A DNA stretch of 64,000 nucleotides from Acanthosoma haemorrhoidale (Eukaryota; Arthropoda; Insecta; Hemiptera; Acanthosomatidae): the NCBI GenBank assembly GCA_930367205.1, contig OV884012.1, forward strand, positions 55,449,239 to 55,513,238, given 5' to 3'. The position numbers were made by a program, and so were the translations under genes. This document shows positions 1 to 13,433 of this stretch, piece after piece. Under the pieces are notes generated by a model, which was given only the letters and a program-made list of their open reading frames with translations, ran no database searches and was not told the origin of the DNA. How positions within the stretch are numbered: position 1 is the stretch's first letter; each line of letters begins with the position of its first letter.

Positions 1-3000
1 AAGCTTGCGTATTTTTATTTTTTTTTCATTTTGGCCACTAGATCCTAAAAGTATAGCTTTACGTTTATTTTAGTTCAGCAACTTATAAACGTATATGTAG
101 CCTCTATTTTCTGATGGTATGGTTCCCTTATGATACTAGAGATTATTAAATGTTTAACTCTACTCAGTAATATATAGGAATGGAATGATTTTGGTTTACT
201 GTAAAGTGTACAATATTGAATGAACTGTGTAAGGATTCAAAAAATAAATTTGTCACCACGCTGTGCTGCAACAATTCTGAGCATTCATCTTAATGATACC
301 ATATAGAATCCTTTCATTGCTGAGGTCTTACTCGACCCATTGCTGTTCCAATCCGATGAAGGGCTTGCTCAAGTAATGTTCATCCGCTGGTCTTGTGGTT
401 CTTTGTCCGTCATATCTTGAGGTCCTGGTAGGATATCCCCATCCTGCCGATAAAAAATCTGCTTGTGCCTATTGTGAATACTCTTGAAATATAACTCCGA
501 ATTTTTTGAAATCAGTGGATACGGAAAACGCTTCGACAAACTTCATCAGCCTGAGATGGTCGGGTACGTTGACTGTTCAAAGTATACTTTCAGGAAAATT
601 CAAAGAGATTTTCCAAATCTCTTTCCAGAGCAATATTTTGTTTTTAATGTTTCACTACTCATAAATTTAATCATCAAATGTATTGATGTAATAATCAACT
701 GGTGTGTGTATGGATATTTACCCTTATTAGAATAGCAGATTGTCGTATCCTGGTTTCCTCAATGCAGGCTTGTATATTATGGGTGAGGAAATCACTTGGC
801 TCATTAGTCCAGAGATGAGATGGCTATAAGCAGATGCTGGAGCTGAGCAACTAGCACCGGCTGTTCAAGATATTGATTGATATGTCAGTTATGTCCAGTG
901 CACATGGTTTTCCCACATGAAGGCCAACATCACAGTCAGTGAAAAGGGTAGCAGCTGTGGTGGCCTAATATAGGAGGTTATACACTGGTCGTCTATCATA
1001 CGTATTAATGGAGACGAATTCTTGGTGAAATGAAATCTCTTGCTTTCTTTTAAGAAAAAAATATGCTTCGTGTGTTTATGTCTACACCATATTTTCTTTA
1101 AAGCTATTCCCCATTTAAATCCTACTAAAAACTGATTTGGCCACCTCATTGAAGGTCTTTGAAGTCAACTAATTATTATAAACCCAGAGTTCCCTTTATT
1201 TTTACTTATGTCTATGTGATTTTTCTTTCATATTTTCGTAAAGATAATTAATTGTGACTTAAAGGCATGCAATTTTACACTCATCTTATGCACCAAATAT
1301 CGGAGGGATATTTATTAATTAATCTCTTCAACTATGTTTAAAACGGTCATTAAAACCATTAGGTCCGATTAAGTCAGGGGAGGTCAGGAAAAGTCTCTAT
1401 CAATTCCTCTAGGGAACATTGCTCAAGAAGTATCGGTATTGAAACAGCCTAGTAAGAATTTAGTACGAGTAGGAAACGCATCGTCCCCTCGTAGGTGGAA
1501 AACGGTACATATGCGGGTGGATTGCTAGTGGCGCGCTGTTAGCATGTGATTATGCTAATACATGACTGTGAGCTGACTTGACCCCGATTCCTTACCTCAA
1601 TTGTCACAGAAACAATATAATTTTCACACTATTTAAATTTGGTGTCCCATCGATGCAATTAATGAAAAAAGGACTACTACTAAATTACTTAAAAATAAAA
1701 AAGTAAATATTTTTCTATCACATTGAATAAGGTTATCGAATTCAAAATCACTACGTTTAGATTATTGATAACCATACTCTGTTGGGTCTTTAGTACTCTG
1801 CAAGAAATCATTAAATTCTGATGAAATCGTCATTGCAGCCCAACCTACTTGCTAACTTGTTATCTATCAACCTATCGATCTATCAACTTGCTTATAAATA
1901 GAGTATCAACTGATGGCTAAAAATAATTGAGGGAATTCAATCAATTACTCTGTAATAAACAATCTGTGGTCCCATCTCTGCGTATGGTGTGATTTGTGGG
2001 CATGCGTTGCCTGTATAAGTAGATACACTACACCTTATTATATTTCAAGATATTTTTAGAATATTAGATAGTTTAGGAGAGTGGTCTATAAATAGTTTAA
2101 CACTATTTCAGATTTTTCAAACGTATAAATTAAATTTTTCGGGGAAAAATCTTTTTTTTCTGTAAATAATATTTTGGGAAGGTATGTGTGCTTACTGCAA
2201 CTAACTCTGACATCACTAGGCATCTGGGTGTACTGTTTCCCACATATGCCGGAGTTCTTACAAATCACTATCTCTAGGCTACACTCCAAACTAAAGGAGA
2301 GCAGTGGGTCATATAATTTATAAGGGGGCATTTAAGAGAAAGTACTCATCCTTTAATGTACATGATTATATGTCATGTATATGAAAATAAACAATGTTCC
2401 CACCTTTGATGAAGAGGATATCGCCTGCTTGTCATGCAAAGTTCTCACAAAGAATTATTGTGACAAATATAAACACTTCACAATAAAATTAAAGAGCCTG
2501 ACATCTTGATTAATAGGCTTTAATTTGCCAAGACTTTAGTGCACTATAGTTACAGAAATTCATTAAAACTGCCATAAAAATCTATCTTATCTAACTTTTT
2601 GGACCTAGAAAGAGTCAATTACGTTTTTTTTGAGAAACTAGAGTTTTGTTTTGGAATTGGAAGTGAGCCGAAGCTCTAAATTCTAACAATTTAATTCATT
2701 TAATTTTAAAAAGTGAAGAACTTTATAGATTTATTACATATAAGAAACATTTTAACATATATATCTATTGCAAAAAAACAAACAAACGTCAAAAGTAGCC
2801 AATCACCATTGATATTAGCTATCTTTTATGCAAAGCTCGAATATTTTGAAGAAGGGACTGCACATATTATACAAAGTTTATTTCACAGAGTTCTAGCACT
2901 AATTCCGCGTTAAGGAACTTCCAAATGCGAGTTTCCTAACTCTCCTGGAACGTACATATTTGAATGAATCCAATTTCATAAATGTGTAAGAGAGATCGAC

Positions 3001-3337
3001 TTTCCATCCTCAGAATAAGTTCTTAAAATTAAATTGAAAGCAGACACACGACTAACTCTGTAAATGTACACGCCTCTCTCCCCCTTCTTCCTAAATCTCT
3101 TTGCAAAGCAACTTTCCTAAATCAATTCCGAGTGGTGTAATTAAATCATTACCAAGTATTTACAATAACAATAGATCGTACTAGAAAAAAAAACTTAGAA
3201 ATAATAGAGGTGAAGAAATTCTACTAACAAGACTTAGAATATGGCATTCACAACCGAAATACTTACAGACAAAAGCCTGCATAGTGCGCGAATGTCTAAA
3301 AAAAATACATTTTTTAGATTAAATTGTTTTCAACAAT
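1..3337. other. AT-rich non-coding stretch
   Basis: Apart from the 332-443 candidate I see no gene or recognisable repeat here. Open frames are short and of random composition. A slightly GC-richer patch at 1370-1520 shows no recognisable motif. The window opens with AAGCTT, a HindIII site, which would fit a cloned-insert end but proves nothing. Confidence 0.5.
332..443 (-). other. Candidate coding fragment on the minus strand, family unknown
   Basis: This 112-nt stretch is bounded on the minus strand by TTTTTTATCGGCAG and by a strong donor GTAAGA. It is GC-richer than its flanks and open in one frame (WGYPTRTSRYDG, then SKPFIGLEQQWV). It could be a real exon or a decayed transposon piece, since another frame also shows a protein-like block (LLEQALHRIGTAMG) interrupted by stops. 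No family was recognised. Confidence 0.2.
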
Positions 3338-3462
3338 AAGTTACGAGGCCACTGCCGTTTCAGTCTCCTAGGAGGATTATAGGGATGAGTGGTGCAGTGC
3401 AATGACTGTGCTCCGGGATTAGGGTGGTTGGATAGGGTACTGTGGAATTTCATGATGTAGCG
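3338..3462 (-). mobile_element. Jockey-like LINE fragment (end of ORF2)
   Basis: On the minus strand this matches the C-terminal end of the element's reverse-transcriptase ORF. It reads KFHSTLSNHPNPGAQSLHC, the same peptide block as in the copies at 26375-26581 and 45078-45308. At DNA level the stretch around ACTGCCGTTTCAGTCTCC is shared with 26385-26480. It is truncated at both ends and clearly dead. Confidence 0.8.
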
Positions 3463-3549
3463 ATATATAGCGAATATGTAAATTACCCTACACTCTGGTT
3501 CATAATGTATTATAATAAAAATGCAAATCTGTGTAAACTTCTTGTAATA

Positions 3550-4180
3550 AATCATAGAGAGGTCGGAAGTCGTAGACAAGTAACTCAGAGGGGCACCGTC
3601 ATAAAACGGTACCTGACTAGCCAGGTAGACATAGGGGCCCCTATAGGCTGTCAAATAACCCAAGTGGGTGAGACCCTAGCAGCCATAAAAACACACCCTT
3701 TTACCCCAACGGTCATAAAACTAAAAGGAAATGGCCACCTGTGTGTCGTAAAACATACCCCTGTCAGCCGACTCCACCTTTCACTAGGTAGGGGATATGG
3801 TATTTAAGGCCAGGAGATTAAGGACTGAACCTACTCTCTCTCTGCTGCCCTATGAGTCGACACTCTGTCGCTTAGTCTATATAGCCGCACGACTGGTCAC
3901 TTACACCAGGGGGTCCCGGGCCCCTGGGAGTAAGCCCACTCTGCCTTCCGCTAATCTACTCTCGCTATACCACACCTCTACGACGGCACTTTGCCACACA
4001 GCCTCTAGCAGACCTCTGACGACTTGTACTTATTACGCTGCCGATCTCTCGCCCGAACTCTGAAAACTGGTCTTATTCTTTATGAACCTCTGAACCTCAT
4101 CCTGAACACAGTGTCTTGTCGGGACACATTCCTATCAAAAAATGGAGTCAGATATTAACGCCTACATGGAACATGGTCCA
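3550..4180 (+). repeat. LTR-like repeat, copy A (TATA box and TGTCGGG core)
   Basis: This GC-rich block has a TATA-like TATTTAAGG near 3799, followed by a CT-rich stretch and then a TGTCGGGACAC core at 4117-4127. From the core on, it matches the minus-strand copy at 51690-52230 (cacattcctatcaa, then ATGGAGTCAGATA in both). The upstream limit is uncertain; the sequence from about 3550 may be U3-like. No retroviral-type coding region is attached. Confidence 0.5.
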
Positions 4181-4198
4181 TGTTATTAACTACAACAA

Positions 4199-4292
4199 TC
4201 CGACAATTGTTGACCTCCGACAATTGTTCACCTTTTCCGACAATTGTTCACCTCCGACAATTGTTCAACCTTTCCCGACATCTGTTGACCCT
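4199..4292 (+). repeat. Alternating 17/20-bp short tandem repeat around CCGACAATTGTT
   Basis: Four close copies and one degenerate copy of CCGACAATTGTT(C/G)ACC start near 4200, 4217, 4237, 4254 and 4275. Spacings alternate between about 17 and 20 bp, so the higher-order unit is about 37 bp. Each unit contains the palindrome ACAATTGT and CCGACA, the reverse complement of the TGTCGG core just upstream. Confidence 0.85.
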
Positions 4293-4399
4293 CGACGTGC
4301 ACAAGAAGCTTTCCCGACACATGAACTCGGAAGGGGACGAAGTTTTTTTTCCGATTTGAGCCACTTAATGGAGTAAACCTCATTTAAATGTGACGAATC

Positions 4400-7300
4400 A
4401 CGCAATCGACTACATATGAATTATTAAACAAAGATTATATTATAATTAATTAATATTAGTCATTTACTTAATATTATTAACACTAGACGTTGCTTGTAAA
4501 AACCACGAGCTCGTTTGGTTCTAAAAACTTTAGGCTGAGTTAGAATTCACTCACTGTAATGACTGCGTGGACATCAGGACAGTTGCTTTCTGCTTAGAAA
4601 TTATGTGATAATATGGCGAACCCCAAACATATTAATGTTGATATTAAAAAAATGGCCATCATATTAAGCTATTAAACTAAACGTCTCCATGTCCTGTGTA
4701 AGTATGCGTACTGTGGGGGGCCCCCACAAAATCTTAATACCTCAGTTTTCAACCTCAACGAAACCTTTAATAGAGTTACAAACATTAATTGGAGACCAAA
4801 CTTTATTGCATGAAATTAATACTCAGATTTTTCTATTTTTATCTTTTGCCATTGAAATGAAAGCAGTATTCTAGCTCTCGCATCTTGTAAGGGCTGCCTT
4901 TAGTACGATCGGTACAACGCCATTCAATATTTTGGCCTGTCTAATTAAAACAAATATTGTATCGACATAGATGGCCAACGCTACACATGAAGCAGCCAAT
5001 GCTCGACAGAGGATTTGTGGATCAGGGCGTGGGAAGACGACAGCGAGTAACCCTCCCTTGTGGCTTTGTATAACGAGCCTGTTGCTGATTTCTTCAGATC
5101 TTCCTCCTGCTCCCTCCCTCTACCTCCCTCCTTCCGGGTGCCTGAGATTAATGTGCATCTTGTACCTGCAGTCACAACAATTAGCCGGGTAGTCTTACGA
5201 TCGGAGGATAATACAATAGTACTTCTAATGGATTTGCTAATTATAACATTTACTAGTTCAAAACACTTAATTGATTGTTAATAAACAATGGAATTTCTCG
5301 TTTCATTATTATCATACAATTTTATTTTTAGTTTTTACCAACTTAAATTTTGTATCATTAATTATGAGCAAATTTTAATTAATGTACTGCCCATAAACGA
5401 AAGAAAACTAGTATTGGAAGGATATAGAGAGGTAGCGAATTGTATAAAGATTCCCACATGTATGGATCCCCAAATATTGGAGGGAAGATTTTGTGTTTTT
5501 ATGCACATGAAAATGCAAACATTAATAAATTATACTCATGTTAGCTGGTTTACATGGTTTTGACTCCATGGGTCGCATCAGTGACCCCCAGGCTCCCTTA
5601 TATAATAATACAAATGAGTTTAAATATACAAGCAACGGCGTTGTTGTTGATGACCTAGGGGTTGCACAGATAAATAAATACTGCAAAGTCTGTAAATCTC
5701 GTTTATAAAAATGAATAAATTTGCAAATCCTTCATAAAATAAAAAAAAAAATAGATCCAAAAACTAAATATTTTTTGGGTATGAATATAGAGGTAAACCC
5801 TAATTCTGATTATGGGCATACCATTCGTTTTTGAATTAAAAAAAATAAAAAGCATACAGCGTAGTCAAGAGTGTTGTTCAGCTCAATGTTTTTAATACAT
5901 TCAAAGTTTCAGACTTGTTAAATCATGGTATAAATGACCAATGAAAGGTCATAGGTTTATGTATGCACTAGTTGAGGAGTGATTTTTCAATATGAAATAA
6001 AAAGATGCAACTATAACAGTTAGACATGTTGATTGATGTAAATCAATTCGCTTACCTATTTTCTGAGACTCTAGCTTAACATTCCTCCTGCGGAAATCAT
6101 TGGAAAAAATATTGTTTAGGAAGCATAGTATCTAAGGAGGATTAGACGCTTCTGATGTCTGAAACCCAATCTAAAATAAAACACTTGAGTCTAACTTGTA
6201 AACGTTGTAAAATACTTGTTAACGGATGGAGGTGTGGAAAAAGCTCCTATTTTACTAGTACCCCTCCCCCAAACCGTCAAAATAAATGGTATTTAGAAAT
6301 GGTCTAAGACTCCTGATCAGATGTCTACCCGATATATTAAGTCGTACAACACTCACGTGTGATTTTAATAGCAAACTCATTCCCTTGAAAGCAATATGGA
6401 TTAATAAATAAATTTAATATGGCTTAGCTTTAAACACTGTATCTGTTCAAAAGTAGATGTTCTAATTAACCGTTTATTAAAAAATACCGGTTTAATTTAT
6501 TTACCTTTTATTTTATTTAATTCTGATACGCATTGGGATGGTTCAGTTATTAGCCAAAGACTAATTCCAGGTGATTCCTTGTTGGTTTGAAACTTCAAAG
6601 CCTGTATGATATCTAGACATATTTCTATTGATATATATTTATTGAGTATGAAACTTTAAACTTTATCCATAAGATATTGAGATCATTTTCGAACTGTACG
6701 ATTGTTTATTATTACATATAACAATTTTACGAAACGTACTTATAGAATTTTTTTTGTATAAAATTATACATTGCTAGAGGGATTGTAAATATTCTGCAAA
6801 ATGGCCTTTCAAACGATTAAGAGTTATTACTTATTCTAATAAAGTAAAGTATTGAGGAATTAGGTGTTAGAGACTAAAGCACATAAGCAGACAATGGGAT
6901 TTATTAAAAAATATAAACACTTCCAAAGAAAAAGAATTTCTTTCAACAGCAGAAAAAAGGCAGTAAGCGTTCTGTCCGAGAAAGCGGCTTTTGGGGCAGA
7001 ATGTTGCTCAACGAGCCTAGAATATAAATAGGCCTGTCATAGAAAAGAGGCCTGGCCTGGAAGGCACTAGTAATTCTCCACCAGCGCCTCTACCCTGGAA
7101 TATTTCTGGGTTCTTCTCACTCCTCGCCTGCAACGACTTAATATGGAAACGTACCTGACCAATCATCACCTACATATCAAGTTTCATTATGAACAGAAAC
7201 CTACACATCGAAATGAATAAAGTACGTAGTGTTAGGGTATAAGGGAAATTAACACAGAACAGCTTTACAGCTCACGGTAGAGACTGGTTTATTTCATGAA

Positions 7301-8810
7301 AAAATTGAGAGTCGGTTCATCTATGCCATACCATTCTAGCAAGAGGTAGCAGAGTCTGGGTCATACCTATTGTGTCAATACAGTACATTCAAATGATGAA
7401 CATGAATATTTTACAATGTACTTGCTCACTAATTTTTTCGCCTTACATTTATTAATGGTATTTAGGTACTTAGAATGTTTAAAAATATTAATTACGTCAG
7501 ACCCTAACGTGACTACGCTCACAATTTTTGTGCTAGACACAGCTTCGTCTCGTTAGCTGGTAAAAACGCTCATTCGACAAAAAGATCTAGAAAAAGTATG
7601 AGAAACGTGTGCTATTCAAAACCTTTTTTTATATTTATTGTTTATTGATGTTTTTTTTATAATTTCATAATGCTTTGTCTTATATGAGACAAATACTTTA
7701 ATATGAAAAGAATATATAGTACGTGCCTGGTCTATGGGTTGACACTCGAAGAACAAATTCAAACAAAACGAATGAGTTTTCCAAAGAAGTAGGAGTCATC
7801 CGGAAACAGCTGTAATTTTTTACTGGACATATTTTTTTAGTCTCAATGGAAGACATCGGCCATTAAATATATGACAGCATACTAATTTTTAATACTATAA
7901 ATAAGTATATATTAATCGATACATTATATTAATATTAATTAAAATTTTGTGGAAATTTTTTTATTAAAATTTAATATTTATTATTATTTTTTTTATATTT
8001 GAAATTATTGTCATTCGATTTATTTATTTGCTGTGTTTTAGAAAACCAATTATAATAGGGCAGTCTCTTGATATATTGCAAATAAAGTGTTACTCTCCTA
8101 TTAAATTATTTGTACTTTTCAAACTTTCAAACATTATTTCGAGTTTTGAAAAAAAATATTGATTGCCTAAGTAACAGAAAAATCATCTGAAAGTATTTTA
8201 TAAAATTAATCTTAAGATTTAAGAGCATCATATTTTGTTAACTAATGTGTCTCGAGATCACCAGTGCTGAAATTTGCTTGTATTCTAAGGAGCTGTTCAA
8301 ATAAATATTTAGTTTTACTTGCATTTTGAATACTATTTCAAATATTGCATAATGTTTTAGTCGGTCTTCGTTAATTGTCTGTTTTTTCCTAATGTTGGAT
8401 CATAAATATAGATCGTGGCGTTTATATACAAATCCATTTACCGTTTAGTTCTCTTTTCAGCTTAAATTTCCTGTTATAAGCAGGCCAGTTTTCAGTTAGG
8501 GTAATATATGGTACCCATGAGGGATGTGGTCTGAGAGAACAATGATAGTGTTCCGGAAAGATAAGAGCTGACACGGCGAAGAAGATACTTGGTAAAGAGG
8601 GAAAGTTATAAGGACAGTTTGGGAAGGGAAACTCGCTTTACTTGGCCCTTCTGCCGGAAGGAAGGAAACACCATATAATAAACTGAGCGGACGTCACAAA
8701 ATACGGAAATAGAACAACAATATGTGTTTTGGTTGCGTACCAAATAACCACTCTCAATGCTTTCTTAATTAATCTATTTTGAATTATTTTAATCGGTAAC
8801 TCGTTTTGGT
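4400..8810. other. AT-rich stretch without recognisable gene
   Basis: I found no exon, RNA gene or named repeat. Two GC-richer patches stand out (4970-5190, with a pyrimidine-rich CTCCCTCC tract, and 6960-7240), but neither shows splice-flanked coding potential or similarity to the other repeats in the window. Confidence 0.45.
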
Positions 8811-8814
8811 CCAA

Positions 8815-9560
8815 AGAATTTCTCGTCGACCCAGCAACTCCCCAGATTGCGTCAGAAACAGATAAATAAACCTGTGGTGTTTGACCTTTTTTGGCGGGAA
8901 GCTTAATTCGTATTGGTTTATTGATTCGACTTTAAAAGATCTTATAAAGTGTACCCCGACAGAGTAGAGGTACAGGCGAGTAATATAGGTAGTTTACGTG
9001 GACTTGGAAAGACTTCACACTTGGTATATGAGGGTAGGCGAAAACCGTCTGGATCCCAAACGCGAGTGACCGGAATGAGGCAGAGTGGACTGCTGGGGGA
9101 GACAGGCTACGCAGGCACATTCGGTAGGGCCCCAGTGATCGTCGTCTACATGGAAGGGATCCCTTCCAAGGATATGCTAGTTTATCAGTGCAAGGGTAAG
9201 TAAATCCACTGGGAAGGTCATGGAGGCTGATAATTAAACCAGCGAGGATAGCAAAGAAAGGTAATTAAATAAGAAAGTTATGGTTTGAGCAGAGAAACAA
9301 GTGTCATTGCAGAGAGGGAGAGAGCAATATCCACTTCAAGTGTCTGATTCCGACTGTCCAAAAAATCCTCAGAATTTCTTCCTTATATAGGCAGTACATT
9401 TCTGTGCCCAGCCGATGGGGGAATCGTTAATTCCGGCCAGTCATATGTAGATTTTTTGTCCAATCGGGACTGCTACGCCCACATCTCTTGTGGTGTCGGT
9501 ATCGTGAACTAGTACCCTCTCTCTATACTGACGCCGAAGATTTATTGACAAAATATGAAA
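8815..9560 (-). repeat. LTR-like repeat, copy B (minus strand)
   Basis: Read on the minus strand there is TATATAAGG at 9382-9390, then a pyrimidine-rich stretch, then the block encoding WDPDGFRLPS, then the core TGTCGGGGTACAC at 8949-8961. Beyond the core it has an AATAAA and a stretch (CACAGG.TTATTTATCT and TTCTGACGC) also found in copy D at 40530-40600. The TATA-to-core distance is about 430 bp, like copy D. One reading frame runs through the block but carries a stop and small indels. The outer limits are approximate. Confidence 0.65.
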
Positions 9561-10815
9561 AGGTAGGCTGGTGTTTTCTTCTCGGTGAAGAGGGTCTCTT
9601 CTATATATGTCCGTGGTGAAGTTGGCGCAGCAATCATAAATATAGGCAACAAATGAACCGAATAAAAAAAGGAATTGCCGTACTAACGAAGGTGTAAGTA
9701 CTATATGAAGAGAATCTCACGTGATATGGACTTTTTCCTCGAAAAGTCTCTTCTGCTCGTACTCGCCACGTTGAAACATGGACTAAGGGCGACAATAATG
9801 TAAGCAAAGAATGTAAACACAGTTAAATGGAAGCCCAATCTTCTCACAAACCCCACTTCCAAATTACCAGTGATTTTCTTCCAACGTGAGAGGAAAACTT
9901 ACTGTACGAGTTCTCCCGGGTTATTATGGACAATTTAAAACAAATTTAGAGCATTGCGGAACAAATAAGAAAAATAGAAAAATCTATTAAATGGTATTAA
10001 TAAATATGTATGCGTAAGTACCGTGTGAAGAAAACATTTACAAAATACAGGGCAGCAAACAGTAGGATTTGTACTAGTACGAAGATCAGCAAATTAAATG
10101 GTGCCATACAGTTTGCATCGAGTCCTAATCAATGTATTGGTGTATATAGTTCTAGTGTTGTGTCTGGGCTCTGGCAGTAAGGATTTAGGAGCCATTTCTG
10201 CATCACATTTGCCGCAGACAAATGTACAGTGCACTGTTGCAGTACATACTTGCATGCAACCAAAATGTGTGTGTTAGTTAAGGAGTTGATTTTACAATAT
10301 AAAATGAAATGATAATAAAACACTTAGACAGTTTAAAAATAATTCATTTACCGTGCATTGCCGTTGTACATCTTCTACCTGTTGAGTTGATAGGATGTTT
10401 TATAGGATAATTACAAAGATACATACTAAAATCACAATAATAATTGCATATGCACCAATAATACACCAAGGTTTTGCTTTTATTGTGGTTAGAAAAGCCC
10501 TCAGTCAAATGCCCTACACTAGCCAAGGGATGGCCAAACTTAATACAAAGTTGTACTCTCAATAACGTTGACCAACTACCTTCAGGTACAGAAATTCAGC
10601 ATCACAAAAATATACTGTATACAAAAATAATGTATGGATATGACCTAAACACTGTTTCTCCTTCATTTTTAATGTGTTTTAACGTGGAGCCTTTACTGCA
10701 GTGGAACATAGCTCTGATGTAAGAGTTAGGTCATCCTTGCTTCTCAGAAATACATTTGGACGATTGAGTGGCTTGCGTAGAATACTACAGAGCAAGCAGA
10801 ACGAGTGGCTGAAAG
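9561..10815. other. No gene seen; possible hAT-type terminal repeat at 10524
   Basis: Mostly featureless. At 10524 CAAGGGATGGCCAAACTT resembles the terminal inverted repeats of hAT-type non-autonomous transposons (CAGGGATGGCCAAAC), but no convincing partner or 8-bp target duplication was found. Confidence 0.3.
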
Positions 10816-10982
10816 CAGAGGTCGCGAACCGGGCAAGTCCCAACCCCTATTCGATTAGAGTTTGTCTGCCTCACTCAGCAGTCAAGTTGGCCAAACTGTG
10901 GCGATCAAACGGTTTCATTGTGCCGTGTCCGCTGTATTGTGTTTGATAGTTGGTGGGCTCAGATAGTTCGCGAAGCATGCTG
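10816..10982. mobile_element. Possible hAT-like MITE
   Basis: CAGAGGTCGCGAAC at 10816 is partly mirrored by GTTCGCGAAGCATGCTG ending at 10982, giving terminal inverted repeats about 167 bp apart in a GC-rich island. CAG...CTG ends and the GTCGCGAA motif fit hAT-type elements. The flanking 8-mers are not duplicated, so this is tentative. Confidence 0.3.
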
Positions 10983-10989
10983 TTGGCTT

Positions 10990-11649
10990 TATAGGGACTG
11001 CTCTGTATTCACGACAATATTCAACCATTTAGATCCTAGCCGTAGGTAGTATTAAGTGTGTGTTCGGATTAAATAATGTTGATATTAATTGAAACTCATA
11101 GTTGTTATAGAACATTCTTATAAAAGCATTAGGTCAAATCCCATACAAATGCATGATGAATAACTCATAGATATTGTCTATAAGATACAAACCGTTTATG
11201 CCACGGCCATATATATGTTTATTTTTTTTTATTATTTACCTAGATTTAATGTGCCTCAGTACCTGTTTTACCTGAAGGTACTACTTTTTTAATACTATTT
11301 TTGCACTAAGCCTTTATCTTCTTGAATCTGGGCTCAGTGCTATCCAGACAACCTCCCTTATTAATTTCGTAGTGGTTTCTAGACTTCGTACCTTCCCCTA
11401 GTGTTCAATTCATTGCTCCTTACACATCCTTCTATACATATAGGAGATTAGTATGGTGATAAAATGGAATCTAGAATTTCAGGTATAGTCCACTATTCCC
11501 GAATATATTATTCATATTCTTAATAAGTGTGACTAGATCGTTGTTTTTTTTCGTCATGCAGTAATAACTTATTACTGAAACACTATTTTTCTTAGGATGG
11601 ATTTTATTGTTTACCATTAAAGTTAAAATTATGAATAAAATTTAATGAT
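10990..11649. other. AT-rich stretch without features
   Basis: Nothing recognisable on either strand. Confidence 0.5.
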
Positions 11650-11722
11650 AGTTGTAATGAATATGGTATGAATGAGAACATTAATTGAAATTACTTATTG
11701 CTTAATAAGGCAGATTGTCAAC
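11650..11722 (+). mobile_element. Jockey-like LINE, 3' UTR remnant
   Basis: GGTATGAATGAGAACATT followed by AATTACTTATTGCTTAATAAGGCAGATTGT matches the 3' end of the copies at 31395-31460 and 37400-37470. Only the last 70 or so bases remain, the expected result of extreme 5' truncation. Confidence 0.75.
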
Positions 11723-13417
11723 ATAAAGATTTTTGATTTGATTGATCAACATTTACAGTTAAAAACTAAAAACTGAAATTGCATCTTATTAATCGGGGTG
11801 ACGAGACCATTAGTTTTATAACTTGCCTGATATGAGCACATTTTTTCTATCTCCTTATTATTTAATGAACTATTAATACACGGTGTTTTTGCACACAGAT
11901 GTTAGAAAATTTAAATATAAAAAGCATATTGGTTTATGGCGATAAATGCATTAAATATTAACTCCAAAAATATATATTAATTATTATTATAAAATGTAAT
12001 TACATTAGTATTACAAAAGATGTACATGAATAATCAAAGAAGTATATAAACAAAAATATTATATTTAAGTATTTGAATTTGCCCTATCCAATCAGGAAAT
12101 GCCCACAACCACTTTTCATGATTTGCTCATGTTTCATTTGGTTAGGTGAGTCATAATAATATGTCAAACCACGGAGCAATTTCCGAAACAGCAGCTCATC
12201 TTCGACCGACTATTTGCTCTTACTATGTTTGTTCATGAAATTGAAATCAGAATTTATTTATGATATGATATCAACGGAAATATAATATCACTTGCTATCT
12301 GCAAAAATTTCATGAACTCACTGTTTACTGAGTGATAAGACCATTTCGGGATTGGGTGATAAAAAATGGTATTTTTTTCATTTCTGAGTTACGTGTTTTT
12401 TTTAGGGCCGATGAAGTAAGCATTGAAAACACCCTTTAAAGGTAACGACTTTCATAGCTTCAAGTAGGTTTTGTCTTGCCAGTTTGTAAGTAGGATATAT
12501 TATGGTGGATGCAAAAATCATCATGCTAAAACTAAAGTAGTAACTCCGATAGAATAGTAGATTCTTCTTTGTTAATTTCTATAGAATTTATATTTATATT
12601 TAACTACAGATTTTTAAAATAAGGAAGTATTTAATCTGGTCAACATTCAACGACGTCTAACATTTAATGATCTCACTTATTCGTGGTTGTTATATTATTA
12701 TTTATAAAGAGATATGCCTTCACAAAAATTTAAGAATCTAGCACTAAAAGTCGATCAATACACTCTGGTCCGATCTGGTTTAATAGGTTTTTTAAAAATA
12801 TTTTGGATTTGTACATATCACTTGTATGCATCTTTTTGTGAAAACCAAACCAAATATTTTCAGCCAAAAATACTGACAAACAATCATTTTGTTAATGATG
12901 TTGACTAATCACTTCTGAAAAAAAAATTAACAATAAAAATTATCTCAAACGAGTTTGGTTGGGGTAGTTTGGATAAGTAGAAATGGGGTTTACCTAAAAG
13001 TGGGTATTAGGAAAAAAAAGTTTAGATCCACTTTATAAGAGCTTGCTGCATGATAATGTATAATTATGTGTAGGGGTGGGTTTTTCTTATTTAATATAGT
13101 TTTTTGTTTATGTTTTTATCAAAGTTAATTTTTTTTATGTACCTGTTGTATTTATTATATTTTTTTGAATTTTTGTAATCACTGTTTACTTAAAAACTAT
13201 TATAAACATTTGCATGCTAAGAAAAAAAGGTATTACAATCCATACTTAGAGACTGTTGATGGAATATTGCTTAAGAGGGGCACTGTTAAGAGAAATGACA
13301 AAATTTCCTCCTTTAATATTCCAGTTATAAAAGATGTTATTGTATAATCTCATTATTTATATTCATAACTAACAATTTAAAACACAAAGCACTTAATCAA
13401 TACAGCTTTATATAGAT
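11723..13417. other. AT-rich stretch without recognisable gene
   Basis: Short low-complexity open frames only (for example 12714-12908 and 13165-13347). Their Lys/Asn/Tyr/Ile-rich composition is what random AT-rich DNA gives. Confidence 0.5.
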
Positions 13418-13423
13418 TTTATT
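13418..13423 (-). promoter_or_regulatory. Polyadenylation signal AATAAA after the minus-strand exon
   Basis: A canonical AATAAA on the minus strand lies 11 nt past the stop codon of the 13434-13956 exon. Such a short 3' UTR is unusual but workable. The hexamer supports this being the true 3' end of a transcript, though AATAAA is also common by chance in DNA this AT-rich. Confidence 0.4.
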
Positions 13424-13433
13424 AGAAGCTCAA

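Noticed and set aside
4199..4292. CRISPR-like array of short repeats
   Set aside because: Spacings are too short (17-20 bp in total) with no unique spacers, and the genome is eukaryotic.
10816..10982. A firm MITE call with a target-site duplication
   Set aside because: The terminal repeats are only partly matched and the flanking 8-mers differ, so it is listed only as tentative.
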